Below, piece after piece: positions 35,511-44,873 of a stretch of 64,000 bases of DNA. The position numbers were made by a program, and so were the translations under genes. This DNA is from Enhydrobacter sp. (GTDB lineage: Bacteria > Pseudomonadota > Alphaproteobacteria > Reyranellales > Reyranellaceae): assembly GCA_026126105.1 (NCBI GenBank), contig JAHCJV010000012.1, forward strand, positions 30,426 to 94,425. Direction: 5' to 3'. How positions within the stretch are numbered: the first letter of the stretch is position 1; each line of letters starts with the position of its first letter. The notes under the pieces are model-generated. The model made no database searches. It was not told where the DNA came from and saw only the letters and a program-made list of their open reading frames with translations.

Positions 35511-36998
35511 TCACGGCAGCTGGACCTTCGCGATCGACGCGCAGTGTTGGAAGGTCAGGCGCTTGGAGGTGTCGAGAAACTTTTGGCTGCCGATCAGCGA
35601 CAGCGCGGCGCCCCCGCAATCGAACGTGCCTGTAACTGCTATCCGGCGGGGTGTCGCCCCATAGACGTCGGAACCCCACAGAATTACGTTCGGGTCGAGC
35701 CGCTGCCCGTGCGGCAGACGCGGAAAATCTGTGATCACGAACCCTTGACGGGCGGCCGCTTCTACCTGTCCGATCTGGGACCGGTACTCGTCGTATCCAA
35801 GGTCCCTGCTTACGTCGAACTTCAGATAGATGCGCGCGGCCGAATAGACGACGAATGTCGCGAGGACGACGGCATACGAGACCAGTCGCCAGGGCTTTGG
35901 TCCAACGGCAAGAGCGAGCGCCACGAAAAAGGCAGCCAGCAGAATATAGTAGATCGGCGTCTCCCGCCGTACGTCCACGAAAGCGATCAGGCATAATCCA
36001 AGCATGAGGCCGTAAGGTATCACCGCACGCGGACGCACAGCCGCAGGCACACTGGTGAGGCATGCTGCGCCAATCGATACCGGTAGGAGAAACCGCCCGG
36101 TATCGCTCGCCGAATCGGGCTGCATGGCAAGCGCCCATCCGAAGACGTACACACCGGCGACGGCGTACCAGAGCGTCGGCAGTCCTGGCAGGATGGCTAG
36201 AATTCCGCCTCCGGCCAGAAAGCCGCCGGCGATATAGAGAAGCCACTCCGAATTCGGCCGCGACCAGGCAGTCAACTCACGCACCATTTCCGCAGGCAGC
36301 GCGGCATCGGGCCGAGCACCGACGGGGAAGACGGGATTGCCGAAGAAGTGAAGATTCGATGCGAGGTGAAACACCACAAGGGCGATCGGCAGCATCGACA
36401 CCCTGCGCAAAGTCCCGGCACGCCACAATAGAAGATACAAGGGGGGAAGAAAGAGCCAGAACGTGTACTTGCTGAGGGCGGCATAGGAAACCAGCAACCA
36501 GAGCGCCGGGCTGCCTTCCCTCCCTTTCAGAATCAGCAGGATGGCCAGCATGCCGATGATCGAATTGATATCGGTGCTGTAGACGCTGAAGAAAGTCACA
36601 GCGGAAGGGGCGATCAGCGCTACCGGGAACAGTAGACCCTTGCCTGTCGAGGAGGCGACCGCGAGCCGAAAGCCGAGCCAGAATACCGCCGCGACCTTCA
36701 GGCACTGGATGAGCTTGATCGCATATATCCGATAGTCGCCGAACAAGGCGGTCGCGCCGAGCAGGAAATACTCGGCCCCCGGATAGCCGAACGGCGCGTC
36801 AAGCACGGACGGGCTGGCTCTCGCCGGCATACCTCGGCTGAAAAGATAGTCGGAAACCGGCAGGTAGTAATAGAGATAGTCCACCCCGGTCTGGCGAGTC
36901 AGCAGGATCGATGCTGCAGCAGCCCCAAACATCACAAGCAGGACGACGCGAACAACCTTTTCTTCGGCGGGGAGATCCCACACACTCGACGGCGTCAT
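35511..36998 (-). CDS. Polytopic inner-membrane protein, GT-C-like or polysaccharide-associated, function unknown
   Basis: 495 residues from the ATG at 36998, which overlaps the preceding stop as ATGA. About ten to twelve hydrophobic helices span the first 400 residues (VVLLVMFGAAAASILL, WLLVSYAALSKYTFWLFLPP, LPIALVVFHLASNLHFF, IPYGLMLGLCLIAFVDV and others). An early acidic loop, TGVDYLYYYLPVSDYLF, precedes helix 2, where GT-C enzymes put their catalytic Asp. The last 90 residues are soluble (FVITDFPRLPHG, ILWGSDVYGA). This layout fits a dolichol/undecaprenyl-P-sugar-dependent GT-C enzyme, but a flippase-like or other role is possible; no family motif is decisive. Confidence 0.72.
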   Translation of the reverse strand: MTPSSVWDLPAEEKVVRVVLLVMFGAAAASILLTRQTGVDYLYYYLPVSDYLFSRGMPARASPSVLDAPFGYPGAEYFLLGATALFGDYRIYAIKLIQCLKVAAVFWLGFRLAVASSTGKGLLFPVALIAPSAVTFFSVYSTDINSIIGMLAILLILKGREGSPALWLLVSYAALSKYTFWLFLPPLYLLLWRAGTLRRVSMLPIALVVFHLASNLHFFGNPVFPVGARPDAALPAEMVRELTAWSRPNSEWLLYIAGGFLAGGGILAILPGLPTLWYAVAGVYVFGWALAMQPDSASDTGRFLLPVSIGAACLTSVPAAVRPRAVIPYGLMLGLCLIAFVDVRRETPIYYILLAAFFVALALAVGPKPWRLVSYAVVLATFVVYSAARIYLKFDVSRDLGYDEYRSQIGQVEAAARQGFVITDFPRLPHGQRLDPNVILWGSDVYGATPRRIAVTGTFDCGGAALSLIGSQKFLDTSKRLTFQHCASIAKVQLP

Positions 36999-37939
36999 GG
37001 TCGGCCGGTGGCGACCTGCAAGCGGCGCGCGGCCCGCCAGCCGATCAGGCGAGAGAGGATCAGGAAGGCCGGGCCGCCTCCGGGCAGAACGATGTCGGGA
37101 TGCAGAGCGCGGGCACGCGTCATGGCGCGCTCGGCAAGCGGCCGATGGTATGGGTAGCAAGCATGAGCCAAGCGCTGCCAGCTCAGCGAGAACCCGCGCC
37201 GCGCCCGCTCCCCGTCGTCCCTGGCCAGCACGCGCTGCTGACAGAGTTCGATGACCTTCTCCTGGGATATCCAGTGAGCAGGCGTCTTGCGCCCGGACAT
37301 GCTGCCAGGAACGCCGGAGCGATAGCGACAGCGGGCGTGCTCGCAGTAGAGGACGCGGTCCGCGGCAAGCAGAACGCGCGTGAAGTATTCAGCATCATTG
37401 TTGAGCGTCAGATCCTCTCGCCAGGGTCCGGCCGCACGCGCAATCGCGACGGGCACGAGCCACAAGGCTGGAAACATCATCTCGAGTCCGTCGGCGCGCG
37501 ATTCGACAAGCCAGTCGAGGCTATCCAAGTCACACGACACAGTCTCTATCTCGAATCGCGCATCTGCGGGTCGGCGGTAGAACCTGCCCCAGCAACTCGA
37601 TGCGACGCAGCGTGGGGCTTGGCGCAGCCTGGCCAACTGGATTGCGATCTTGTCCGGATCTATCAGGTCGTCGGCATCCAGATACTGGATGTAGTCGCCG
37701 GTGGCATGAGCCAGGCCGACATTGAGCGCCGCGGACTGTCCGCGATTGGCTTGCCGGACGAGCACAAGATCGAGCCCGCCAAACCCTTCCACGATCCTTG
37801 CGCTATCGTCCGTCGACCCGTCGTCGACCACAATCACTTCGATATTGCCGGACGTCTGCCGACGCACGCTTTCCAGCGTCTCTGCGACATGGCGCGCGGC
37901 ATTGTAGCAGGGGATGATTACAGAGACCTTGTCACTCAC
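36995..37939 (-). CDS. Glycosyltransferase family 2
   Basis: 314 residues from the GTG at 37939, picked because the GT2 fold begins immediately (SDKVSVIIPCYNAARHVAET); the frame stays open to 38086 but that part shows no homology. EVIVVDDGSTDDSARIV, RGQSAALNVGLAHATGDYIQ and YLDADDLIDPDKIAIQLARL give the nucleotide and metal site (D-A-D-D). LTLNNDAEYFTRVLLAADRV is the usual ED-like acceptor motif region. Its stop is within the ATGA overlap with the membrane-protein gene, so the two are coupled. 113 bp of unassigned DNA separate it from the methyltransferase gene upstream. Confidence 0.87.
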   Translation of the reverse strand: MSDKVSVIIPCYNAARHVAETLESVRRQTSGNIEVIVVDDGSTDDSARIVEGFGGLDLVLVRQANRGQSAALNVGLAHATGDYIQYLDADDLIDPDKIAIQLARLRQAPRCVASSCWGRFYRRPADARFEIETVSCDLDSLDWLVESRADGLEMMFPALWLVPVAIARAAGPWREDLTLNNDAEYFTRVLLAADRVLYCEHARCRYRSGVPGSMSGRKTPAHWISQEKVIELCQQRVLARDDGERARRGFSLSWQRLAHACYPYHRPLAERAMTRARALHPDIVLPGGGPAFLILSRLIGWRAARRLQVATGRP

Positions 37940-38052
37940 GTGATGCAATCCGCAACGAGCATCATTTTGGAGGCCACGCGCGATCCGGCAGGGGCGTTCC
38001 CAGCGACCGTAAGCCGTGCGCGCAGAACGAACATCGATCGCATCCAGAGAGC

Positions 38053-38730
38053 CTATATGTTTGGCCGGTGGGCTTCGATCGCACACTCGGGAAGCCCCAA
38101 GTCTTCGTCAAAGAACCGGTCCTTCCTTTCTACTCTGGCAAACATGGGGTCCGCAGCGTCACCGAACTCGCACCGGCGGATATGCACGAATCCAGCGCGC
38201 GCCAACTCAGCGGACATCGAATGGAAATCCCACATCCACAAGTGCATGGAGCCGCCCAGCAGATGCCTCAAGTATTGCAGCGGCGCCCGCGGTCGGCGCT
38301 CGTGGCCCAGCAGAGTTGACCGAACGAACTCGACCGCGGCATCAGGAGAGTCGCGAGCCGCTTCGGCGACGTAACGACGGGCTCTCGCGTGCAGATCCGG
38401 GACGATCAATCGAAAGATGCCGCCCGGCGCCAACATGCGGAATGTGTTGGCGAGAGCTTCCCGCATGTCCTCGAAACTCAGGTGCTCCAAGACATGAGAG
38501 GCGTAGCAGCCAACGACGGAGCCATCGGCGACCGGAAGACCTTTGCAGATGTCTCCATATTTTACGACGGAGGGAAATCGCTGCCGATTGCCGGAGAAGA
38601 GCGCAGACACCGGCGAACCGACGAGTGGAATTCGTTCAATTCGCAATGTAGGGGAACTGTCGAAATTCAACCAATCCTCGACGGCGGAAAACCCACAGCC
38701 ATACTGGACATACAAATTGCGATCGCTCAT
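38053..38730 (-). CDS. SAM-dependent methyltransferase-like protein
   Basis: 225 residues from the ATG at 38730 (AGG four bases upstream). LYVQYGCGFSAVEDWLNFDS replaces the usual motif I opening and is typical of the small methyltransferases in O-antigen clusters that begin with a (H/Q)-x-G-C-G sequence. DGSVVGCYASHVLEHLSFED is the characteristic post-II motif (S-H-V-L-E-H), followed by LAPGGIFRLIVPDLHARAR. Such proteins are common in O-antigen loci, where they methylate sugars, or act as non-catalytic partners. Sugar target unknown. Located between a GT2 gene and a 685-bp stretch with no clear gene. Confidence 0.82.
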   Translation of the reverse strand: MSDRNLYVQYGCGFSAVEDWLNFDSSPTLRIERIPLVGSPVSALFSGNRQRFPSVVKYGDICKGLPVADGSVVGCYASHVLEHLSFEDMREALANTFRMLAPGGIFRLIVPDLHARARRYVAEAARDSPDAAVEFVRSTLLGHERRPRAPLQYLRHLLGGSMHLWMWDFHSMSAELARAGFVHIRRCEFGDAADPMFARVERKDRFFDEDLGLPECAIEAHRPNI

Positions 38731-39415
38731 GCGCCTGCTGGTCCTTCGCGCCCGAATGACAAACTCCTGTCCTGCCGAACCGCGGGTTGGATGCGCGCCC
38801 TCGGCCAAGCGCACGACTACGACCTCCAGCCGCGGCAACGTCGTGGGGTGCCGCGAACCTTTGACGCTACGCTGGGCGAACCATACGACATGTGGCACGA
38901 TCGAGGGAATTCTGCTTGTTGGTCCTTTGCTTGAGCAAAACTCGGCGAAACTCGAGGCGACGCCACCTCTCCCGCTGCGGCACGGGGCCCCGCGATGTCG
39001 TGCCAATCGACGCATCTGAGGCTGGGGGCACATCGTGCGTTACACATTGTGATGGGTAAGGTTGGCGCAAGTTGGCATGAAGGTCAGTCTCGCCTCGATA
39101 CATGCGACCTCCGGGCCATGGTTGGCGCTGATTCAGTTCCTGCCGCGCGACAGCACTTCTCCGTCGCCACGGCCGAGATCGCGCCCTGCGAAGCGCTCCT
39201 GGCATCGAGCCAGCCGCCCGACTTCGCGGCGGTCTTCTTCGAAGGGCGCGGCATCATGACGCTGGTACCGATGGCGGGACCGCGGCCCCTGTTCGACCGG
39301 CTGCTTCAGCGAGTTAGAGATCAGTTGGAGCGAAGACTTGCCTGGGATCATCTCGGTGCCGAGCGCGGGCGGTCGAGCGTCGATCGTACAGTGCGAGATC
39401 GAAATGAGGTCGTCG
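38731..39415. other. 685-bp stretch without an intact gene; possible frameshifted remnant
   Basis: No frame keeps homology across this interval. From an ATG at 39077 a short plus-strand frame (starting MKVSLASIHATSGPWLALIQ) has strong third-position GC until about 39150; the strong bias then moves to another plus frame, about 39160-39310 (including PDFAAVFFEGRG and PMAGPRPLFDRLL), and fades. That looks like a small gene broken by a frameshift. I do not recognise it. The interval also contains whatever promoters serve the divergent genes on either side (38730 minus, 39416 plus). Confidence 0.35.
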
Positions 39416-40339
39416 ATGGGACTGCTGAACTCCGTTAGAGGGCTAAAAGCCCGAGCGATATCGAAGTGGAAGCAAAGGAACTGGATACCCGCCTGGACGA
39501 GTCCCGAAGAACAGGCTTACCTCGTAAAGTACGCAGAACGCGATTACTTGGGTCGCGGTGAAATAGTAGACCTTGGCTGCCTTCTTGGCGCGACGACCAT
39601 ATCGCTCGCCAAGGGACTGCGGCATAATTCGGTGGTCTCCGCAAAGACAGGAAGAATACACGCCTACGATCTTTTCCGTTGGGAGGATTCTTTCAGCGAG
39701 CTCCCGGGCGGCTTTTCTTCTCACTACAGACCCGGCGAAGATTTCCTGCCGGATTTTCAATCACGAATTGTCGAGTTCGCGGATCTGATCAAGATCTATC
39801 CCGGAGACCTCACCAAGGTGGGTTGGTGTGGCGATGCGATCGAATTTCTGCTGGTCGACGCTAACAAGTCTTGGGATTTGTGCGAGTTTATCGGCAAGAA
39901 CTTTCATCCACATCTGCTTACGCGTAGATCCTTCGTATTCGACCAGGACTTCAAGCACTACTACACACCGTGGGTGCACATTCTTAATTTCCGGATACGG
40001 GCGTTCCTGGAAGCCTATGACGAGCTGGCGGGAACCTGCAGCTTCGTCTTCAAGTCGACCGCTGCACTCGACCCCGCCATGGTTCCCTCGGCACAAGAGA
40101 TGAGAACCATAAGTGACGACGAACTCGATGAAGTATACCGTTTCTCGCTGAGTCTCATACCCAACGGTAGCGGATGGGAAAGAGCCAATATCATGGCATC
40201 CAAAGTGATGTTCTATATTCACCTCGATCGAGCGGCAGAAGCGCAGTCGGCTTACGAGGCCGCGCTGCGGGCGGGCTTCACTGTCGATTCGGATCTGAAA
40301 AAGGTCGCTCGGCTTCTTACCCGGTCCGAAACCCGATAG
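39416..40339 (+). CDS. Class I SAM-dependent methyltransferase-like protein (Methyltransf_24 type)
   Basis: 307 residues from the ATG at 39416, with GAGG six to seven bases upstream. GEIVDLGCLLGATTISLAKG is motif I, IHAYDLFRWED is the acidic motif II region, and AIEFLLVDANKSWDLCEFIG matches the LVDAxHxYD segment of macrocin-O-methyltransferase-like proteins, with Asn-Lys-Ser where the family often has H/Y. The C-terminal 80 residues are helical (DRAAEAQSAYEAALRAGF, TPR-like). Only plus-strand gene in this half of the locus; its 3' end overlaps the convergent GT gene by 23 bp. Codon use is somewhat less GC-biased than in its neighbours, suggesting separate acquisition. Probable sugar O-methylation; target unknown. 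Confidence 0.78.
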   Translation: MGLLNSVRGLKARAISKWKQRNWIPAWTSPEEQAYLVKYAERDYLGRGEIVDLGCLLGATTISLAKGLRHNSVVSAKTGRIHAYDLFRWEDSFSELPGGFSSHYRPGEDFLPDFQSRIVEFADLIKIYPGDLTKVGWCGDAIEFLLVDANKSWDLCEFIGKNFHPHLLTRRSFVFDQDFKHYYTPWVHILNFRIRAFLEAYDELAGTCSFVFKSTAALDPAMVPSAQEMRTISDDELDEVYRFSLSLIPNGSGWERANIMASKVMFYIHLDRAAEAQSAYEAALRAGFTVDSDLKKVARLLTRSETR

Positions 40340-41339
40340 GCGTAGGCTGCAGGTGCTGGCCTGCCTTCAAGCCCTTGAGCACTCTCCGCCAGCCATGCTG
40401 GAAATAGGAGCGCTTAGACGAGGCGACGTAATGATGGAGTGCGGCCGTCGGAACCCGGCCTTCCGCAAGCGAGGGAAAAACCAGATAGTCGGCCGGATCG
40501 AACCGTCGGCACTCTTGCCCGGTCAGCAGCATCGCGCTGAGGGCCTGCTCTTGGAAGTAGTGGGGCCCCTCCCGATCCACCATCTCGCGGCACCAATGTT
40601 CAAGCCGGTCCCAGTCGATTGCATCCGACTTCAAGCCGCAGATCCCGACATTCACTCGCGCCGGCGGTTCGCCACCCGCCAGCTCACGCATCAATTCACG
40701 GCTATAGCCATAGGCGCTAATACCCTCGACCAGGCAACAGGGCCGATCCGGCGCACCGAGCCAGTCCAACAGCGCGTCCGGCGCGCGGAAGAACAGCATG
40801 TCCGAATCGAGGACTGCCAGCCAGCCGCGCCGGCCCACATGGATGTCGGTGAGCTTGCGCAGATGCGGATAGCTCAGACGGCGGCTGCGCAAGGCCGGAA
40901 AGCGCCCGGTCGGCAGATGCCGGTCGAGACTGGCCTGAATGTCGTCGCCCCTCACCAGCCGAGCCCACGGAACCACGCGGCAGAACGATGACCAGGTTCC
41001 TTCATCGAAGGTGCCGTCGTCGTATATCACCGGGGCGATCCTGATAGGGGCGTACATTTGCAGCGAAGCGACGCAAAAAAGCGTCTGCCACCAAAAGCGC
41101 TCGCCGCTCAGGAATGCGACCTCTAGCGAGGCGTGCCCCTCGGGCGCGATCAGAGGCTGCAACACTCGGGCTGCGGCAACCATCTCGCGCCGCGCCTGCT
41201 CGGTACGGCGCTGTTCGAACGGGCCGCCTTCGGCGATGGATTGCCTGAGCCTCGCAAGCGGTCGATGGTAGGCGCGCAACGCCATCGAGCCAAGGCCTAG
41301 GGCCCTGGAAATGCTGCGCAACGGCCCGGTGGAAGGCAT
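40317..41339 (-). CDS. GT-A-fold glycosyltransferase-like protein (GT8-like)
   Basis: 340 residues from the ATG at 41339, with GAGG seven bases upstream (TGAGGCACGATATG). After an N-terminal helical region, LEVAFLSGERFWWQTLFCVA opens an alpha/beta nucleotide-diphospho-sugar fold. LAVLDSDMLFFRAPDALLDW contains the D-S-D metal motif placed as in GT8-like enzymes. RVNVGICGLKSDAIDWDRLE and HYFQEQALSAMLL correspond to the NxG and QD-type segments that follow. It is the last gene of the operon running from 59043 down to 40317, eight bases after the stop of the GT2 gene. Donor and acceptor unknown. Confidence 0.8.
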   Translation of the reverse strand: MPSTGPLRSISRALGLGSMALRAYHRPLARLRQSIAEGGPFEQRRTEQARREMVAAARVLQPLIAPEGHASLEVAFLSGERFWWQTLFCVASLQMYAPIRIAPVIYDDGTFDEGTWSSFCRVVPWARLVRGDDIQASLDRHLPTGRFPALRSRRLSYPHLRKLTDIHVGRRGWLAVLDSDMLFFRAPDALLDWLGAPDRPCCLVEGISAYGYSRELMRELAGGEPPARVNVGICGLKSDAIDWDRLEHWCREMVDREGPHYFQEQALSAMLLTGQECRRFDPADYLVFPSLAEGRVPTAALHHYVASSKRSYFQHGWRRVLKGLKAGQHLQPTPIGFRTG

Positions 41340-41347
41340 ATCGTGCC

Positions 41348-42313
41348 TCAGTCGACGCCGCGTCGCGAACGCCAGAGATCTGCCCTGCCGTCGAACTGGC
41401 CGCATGCGCCGCGCCATCGGATGTAGGCCGCCGGTCCGGACCACGCTCGCTGGCTCAGGTAAGCTCGAGCCTTGCGGAATCCGAGACTGCGAGGATCGAT
41501 CGGTCGCCAAGGGCTGATTCCGTGAACGTCGAGGACACGGACCCACGTTCTCGTGGAGCTGTAGGCGTAGTTCGCGAGGTAGTCGCGCGCCAGACGGGCC
41601 GCCGGAATGACGTGCTCAAGCCGCAACTCCGGCAGGTAGGCAACCCGCCAGCCTTGCTCGAGCGCGGTCATGACCAAGTCGTTGTCCTCCCCACTGGCAA
41701 GATCCACTCCCCGCCGTCCCAGGCCGAGACGCCCCGGGCTTTGTTCGACAGCGGCTGCGTAGGCCGCGAAAACGGCACGCCGAACGACGAGACCGGCGCC
41801 GATGGGCGCGCAGACGGGATAGGATCGCTGTTCCCGATCGACGCCTTCCCAGGAGGCGTATTGCGCACGTTCACCAAGATCGCGACACGCGAGGTCGATA
41901 CCGAGCCCATCGAACCATGCCGGGGGCGCGATTGCATGGCGCGGGATCGACTTGCCCCCGATCGCACCCAAGGTCTGATCGCGAGACATGGCCGCTGTTG
42001 CCGATCGCAGATAATCCTCGTCGAGAACGTTGTCGTCATCCACGAACACCAGCACCGCGCCTGCGGCTTCACTGAGACCGCGCAACCGGGCATGGGTGAG
42101 CCCGAGGCGATCCTCGCGTACGATGCGCGCCGCATCAAACTCGCTGAGATCTATCGACCCGTGAAGCGCAGGATTGCTGGCATTGTCGACCACGATCAGC
42201 TCCCAGCCGCCTGAATCGAGCGCCTTCTGACGCGCCAATGCAGCAAGAGCTTCACCGAGCACGTCCGGGCGCGGATTATGCGTGCAGAGGACGACCGAGA
42301 GGAGAGTAGTCAT
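41348..42313 (-). CDS. Glycosyltransferase family 2
   Basis: 321 residues; ATG at 42313 with AGGTGA just upstream. LLSVVLCTHNPRPDVLGEAL, ELIVVDNASNPALHGSIDLS, GLTHARLRGLSEAAGAVLVF and VDDDNVLDEDYLRSATAAM give the GT-A core with the V-D-D-D-N metal motif. IGAGLVVRRAVF and LASGEDNDLVMTALEQGW (E-D-N/D motif) complete a standard inverting GT2. The gene begins three bases after the stop of the GT4 upstream and ends eight bases before the next start, so it is tightly embedded in the operon. Confidence 0.9.
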   Translation of the reverse strand: MTTLLSVVLCTHNPRPDVLGEALAALARQKALDSGGWELIVVDNASNPALHGSIDLSEFDAARIVREDRLGLTHARLRGLSEAAGAVLVFVDDDNVLDEDYLRSATAAMSRDQTLGAIGGKSIPRHAIAPPAWFDGLGIDLACRDLGERAQYASWEGVDREQRSYPVCAPIGAGLVVRRAVFAAYAAAVEQSPGRLGLGRRGVDLASGEDNDLVMTALEQGWRVAYLPELRLEHVIPAARLARDYLANYAYSSTRTWVRVLDVHGISPWRPIDPRSLGFRKARAYLSQRAWSGPAAYIRWRGACGQFDGRADLWRSRRGVD

Positions 42314-42316
42314 GGG

Positions 42317-43540
42317 TCACCTGCCTGCAACACGCCCCGGCCGGCCCCGCTCGATGGCACGTACATAGCTCGCCTCCTGAAGGGGCCCGATGACTTCGGA
42401 AATGTACGCCTTGCTGGCCTTCGCTCGCGCCTTCTCGCCCATCGAGATTCGGCTGGCCGCGTCGGCGACCATGGCGAGCATGGCATCGGCCAGGCCGCGC
42501 GGATCGCGCGGAGAGACCAGCCGTCCGCTCCGGCCGTCGTCGATCAACTCGGCCATGCCGCTGCCGCCGCTTGCAATCACGCCGCGCCCCGCCGCCATGG
42601 CTTCGAGGCAGACAAATCCCACGCTTTCCCAGACACTCGGGAACACGCAGATGTCCGTTTCCCCGAGCACGCGTGGAATCTCCGAATGGGGAAGCCCATC
42701 GACGAACTCGACGGTGTCTGCGAACGGCCCCAGCAGCCGGCGCATGTGCGTCGCGAGATCCTCGCCCGTCGTCGGATGCGGGAGGGAGCGACCGACCAGG
42801 CGGAACTTGATAGCGGGTACACGGGCCAGGACGAGCCTCATCGCCTCGGCCAGCTCGATGACACCCTTCCGCGCCTCGAGCCTCCCCAAATAGGTAATGC
42901 GGCCCGTCGCTGTCGAGACGGGAATGGCCATCAGATCTGGCGGCGGATCGAAGACATAGGGTACATGCGCGAGCCGCGTCGGTTCGAGTGCCCATCGGGA
43001 TCGCACCAGCTCCAGGATCGCAATCGACGGAGCGGCTATCTCGCTGGCGGTTTGGGCATGCTTGTACTCCGGATCGCCGATAGGATCGTAATGCCAGTAC
43101 GGTTTCGGCACGTGCCCACGACGGACGCCCCCGAGCATGAAACGAACCTTCTGCCAGCGCGTCAGGTAGCTGCGCTGAATCGCGTCTACCTGGAACGTCG
43201 GCGTATGGAGCTTTACGACCAGCGGCAAGTCGGGAAAAGACCGTGCCACCTCGGCCGCCTCGGCGCCATACTCCGGCCCCTCGACGACGTCGAACGGCTG
43301 GGCGAAGTGTCGTCTCTCGAATACGGAGGCCACAGCACGCGGGAAGACCTGCCGGTCGACCGGCGCTGCGTGGACGACCACGCCGGCCGGCAAGGCCCGC
43401 GGATCGGCGGGCGCGGATGTAAATACCTCCACCTGGTGCCCGCGCGCTGCCATCATGGCCGCCGCCCCGCGCACGTAGGTGCCGATCCCTCCCCCGCTCG
43501 CGGTGCCGGCGAACTCGTAGCTGACGAATGCGAGCCTCAC
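42317..43540 (-). CDS. Glycosyltransferase family 4
   Basis: 407 residues; GTG at 43540 preceded by GGGA. RLAFVSYEFAGTASGGGIGT is the N-terminal Rossmann and glycine loop; FDVVEGPEYGAEAAEVARSF, LVVKLHTPTFQVDAI, ITYLGRLEARKGVIELAEAM and FPSVWESVGFVCLEAMAAGR (E-x7-E donor site) follow in the expected order. The overall build is like the GT4 half of the 3734-7024 protein. 11 bp downstream of the Wzt stop. The opposite strand of this gene also carries a long open frame; the motifs here show which is real. Confidence 0.9.
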   Translation of the reverse strand: MRLAFVSYEFAGTASGGGIGTYVRGAAAMMAARGHQVEVFTSAPADPRALPAGVVVHAAPVDRQVFPRAVASVFERRHFAQPFDVVEGPEYGAEAAEVARSFPDLPLVVKLHTPTFQVDAIQRSYLTRWQKVRFMLGGVRRGHVPKPYWHYDPIGDPEYKHAQTASEIAAPSIAILELVRSRWALEPTRLAHVPYVFDPPPDLMAIPVSTATGRITYLGRLEARKGVIELAEAMRLVLARVPAIKFRLVGRSLPHPTTGEDLATHMRRLLGPFADTVEFVDGLPHSEIPRVLGETDICVFPSVWESVGFVCLEAMAAGRGVIASGGSGMAELIDDGRSGRLVSPRDPRGLADAMLAMVADAASRISMGEKARAKASKAYISEVIGPLQEASYVRAIERGRPGRVAGR

Positions 43541-43551
43541 GAATGGGTCCC

Positions 43552-44871
43552 TTAACTCGTCCTGGGCGCAAGCTGCAGGTCGTCCGGCACTCCGACCGAT
43601 CCGATCCGCACGAACTCGAGCGGTCCCGACAGCTTCATCGCGAGCGGGCCCACGCCATAGTCCTGCCGGAAATTGAAGGCGATGCCGTCAGGACTGCAGG
43701 TGTCGACGGAAAAGCGAACGGCGCTGTCGACCCGATGATCGACGATGACGTTGGTGAAGTACGTCTGGAGATCTATTCCATACTCGCCGGCTGCCAGCTG
43801 GAAAGCGTCGAGCGACAGGAGGCATTCGTAGCGCCCCGCTTCGGCCGGCAGCGGCACCTGGTTGAAAACGGCGGAGGAATAAAATCCGACCGGCAGGTTA
43901 TTCTGGTCGCGCAGGATGGCTTCGAGGCTCATGCCGCGCATGCCGCTCGCTTCGAGCACCACCCGCAAGCGCAACGGAGTGCCCGGAACGAATCGCTCAG
44001 TCGGCATACCTTCCGAATCGACCAGCTCTGCCGAAATCAAGCTCGAGCTCTTGCCATGGCCCCAATGCCGGTCCGGCCCGCTCTTGACCAGCGTAGAGGT
44101 GTAGTGAGCGAGCGCGGCATCCACCGGCCCGTCGAAGATGAGCCGTCCCCCCTCGAGGACGATGCTGCGGCGGGTCAACGCCGATACCGCCGCGAAATTG
44201 TGGCTGACGAACAGAACAGTCCGCCCGCTGCCCGCGACCTCGGACATGCGGTTCAGGCAGCGTGCCTGGAATTCCGTATCGCCCACTGCGAGCACCTCGT
44301 CGATCACCAGAATCTCCGCCTCCACATGCGCCGCGACTGCGAAGGCAAGACGGACATACATACCGACCGAGTACCGCTTGACCGGCGTATCGATGAACTT
44401 GCTCACGCCCGAAAACTCGACGATCTCGTCGAACTGCCGGCGCATCTCCTGACGGCTCATGCCGAGAATGGCCCCGTTGAGGAAAATGTTCTCGCGCCCG
44501 GTCAGCTCGGGGTGAAAGCCCGTCCCGACTTCGAGCAGGCTGTTGACCCTGCCGTTGATCGTCACCCTCCCTTCCGTCGGCTCGGTGATGCGCGACAGCA
44601 CCTTGAGCAGGGTCGACTTGCCGGCGCCGTTGCGGCCCACGATGCTCACCAGCTCGCCGCGCTTGATGTCGAAGTTGATGTCCCGCAGTGCCCAGAACTC
44701 CTCGGTGCGGGACGGCCGTTCTGAGCGGCCTTTGAGCAGATCGACGCCGCGGCGGACCAGCGTGCGCGCTCCGCGCGTCACGGCCTCGCGCAACAGGGCG
44801 TCCTGCTGCGCCTGCACACCGATGACGAACTTCTTGCTGAGACCTTCGGCAGAGATGACGGAGTCGCTCAT
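43552..44871 (-). CDS. wzt: Polysaccharide ABC transporter, ATP-binding subunit (Wzt)
   Basis: 439 residues from the ATG at 44871, two bases after the stop of the permease gene. Nucleotide-binding domain (about 6-245): Walker A GRNGAGKST (79-87), Q-loop region GTGFHPELTGRENIFLNGAI (Wzt/TagH type), signature YSVGMYVRLAFA (S-V-G in place of the common S-S-G), Walker B ILVIDEVLAVGD, H-loop FVSHNF. The C-terminal domain (about 270-435) is a beta-sandwich of the Wzt carbohydrate-binding type (RLRVVLEASGM, GRYECLLSLDAFQLAAGEYG), which in known systems recognises the finished glycan. Partner: permease at 44874-45719. Exports undecaprenyl-PP-linked polysaccharide across the inner membrane. Confidence 0.95.
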   Translation of the reverse strand: MSDSVISAEGLSKKFVIGVQAQQDALLREAVTRGARTLVRRGVDLLKGRSERPSRTEEFWALRDINFDIKRGELVSIVGRNGAGKSTLLKVLSRITEPTEGRVTINGRVNSLLEVGTGFHPELTGRENIFLNGAILGMSRQEMRRQFDEIVEFSGVSKFIDTPVKRYSVGMYVRLAFAVAAHVEAEILVIDEVLAVGDTEFQARCLNRMSEVAGSGRTVLFVSHNFAAVSALTRRSIVLEGGRLIFDGPVDAALAHYTSTLVKSGPDRHWGHGKSSSLISAELVDSEGMPTERFVPGTPLRLRVVLEASGMRGMSLEAILRDQNNLPVGFYSSAVFNQVPLPAEAGRYECLLSLDAFQLAAGEYGIDLQTYFTNVIVDHRVDSAVRFSVDTCSPDGIAFNFRQDYGVGPLAMKLSGPLEFVRIGSVGVPDDLQLAPRTS

Positions 44872-44873
44872 CG

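Noticed and set aside
42276..43571. Long open frames in other phases over the GT4 gene (plus-strand 42278-43555, minus-strand 42276-43571)
   Set aside because: High-GC codon bias keeps alternative frames open. Only the 42317-43540 minus frame carries glycosyltransferase motifs and operon-like spacing.
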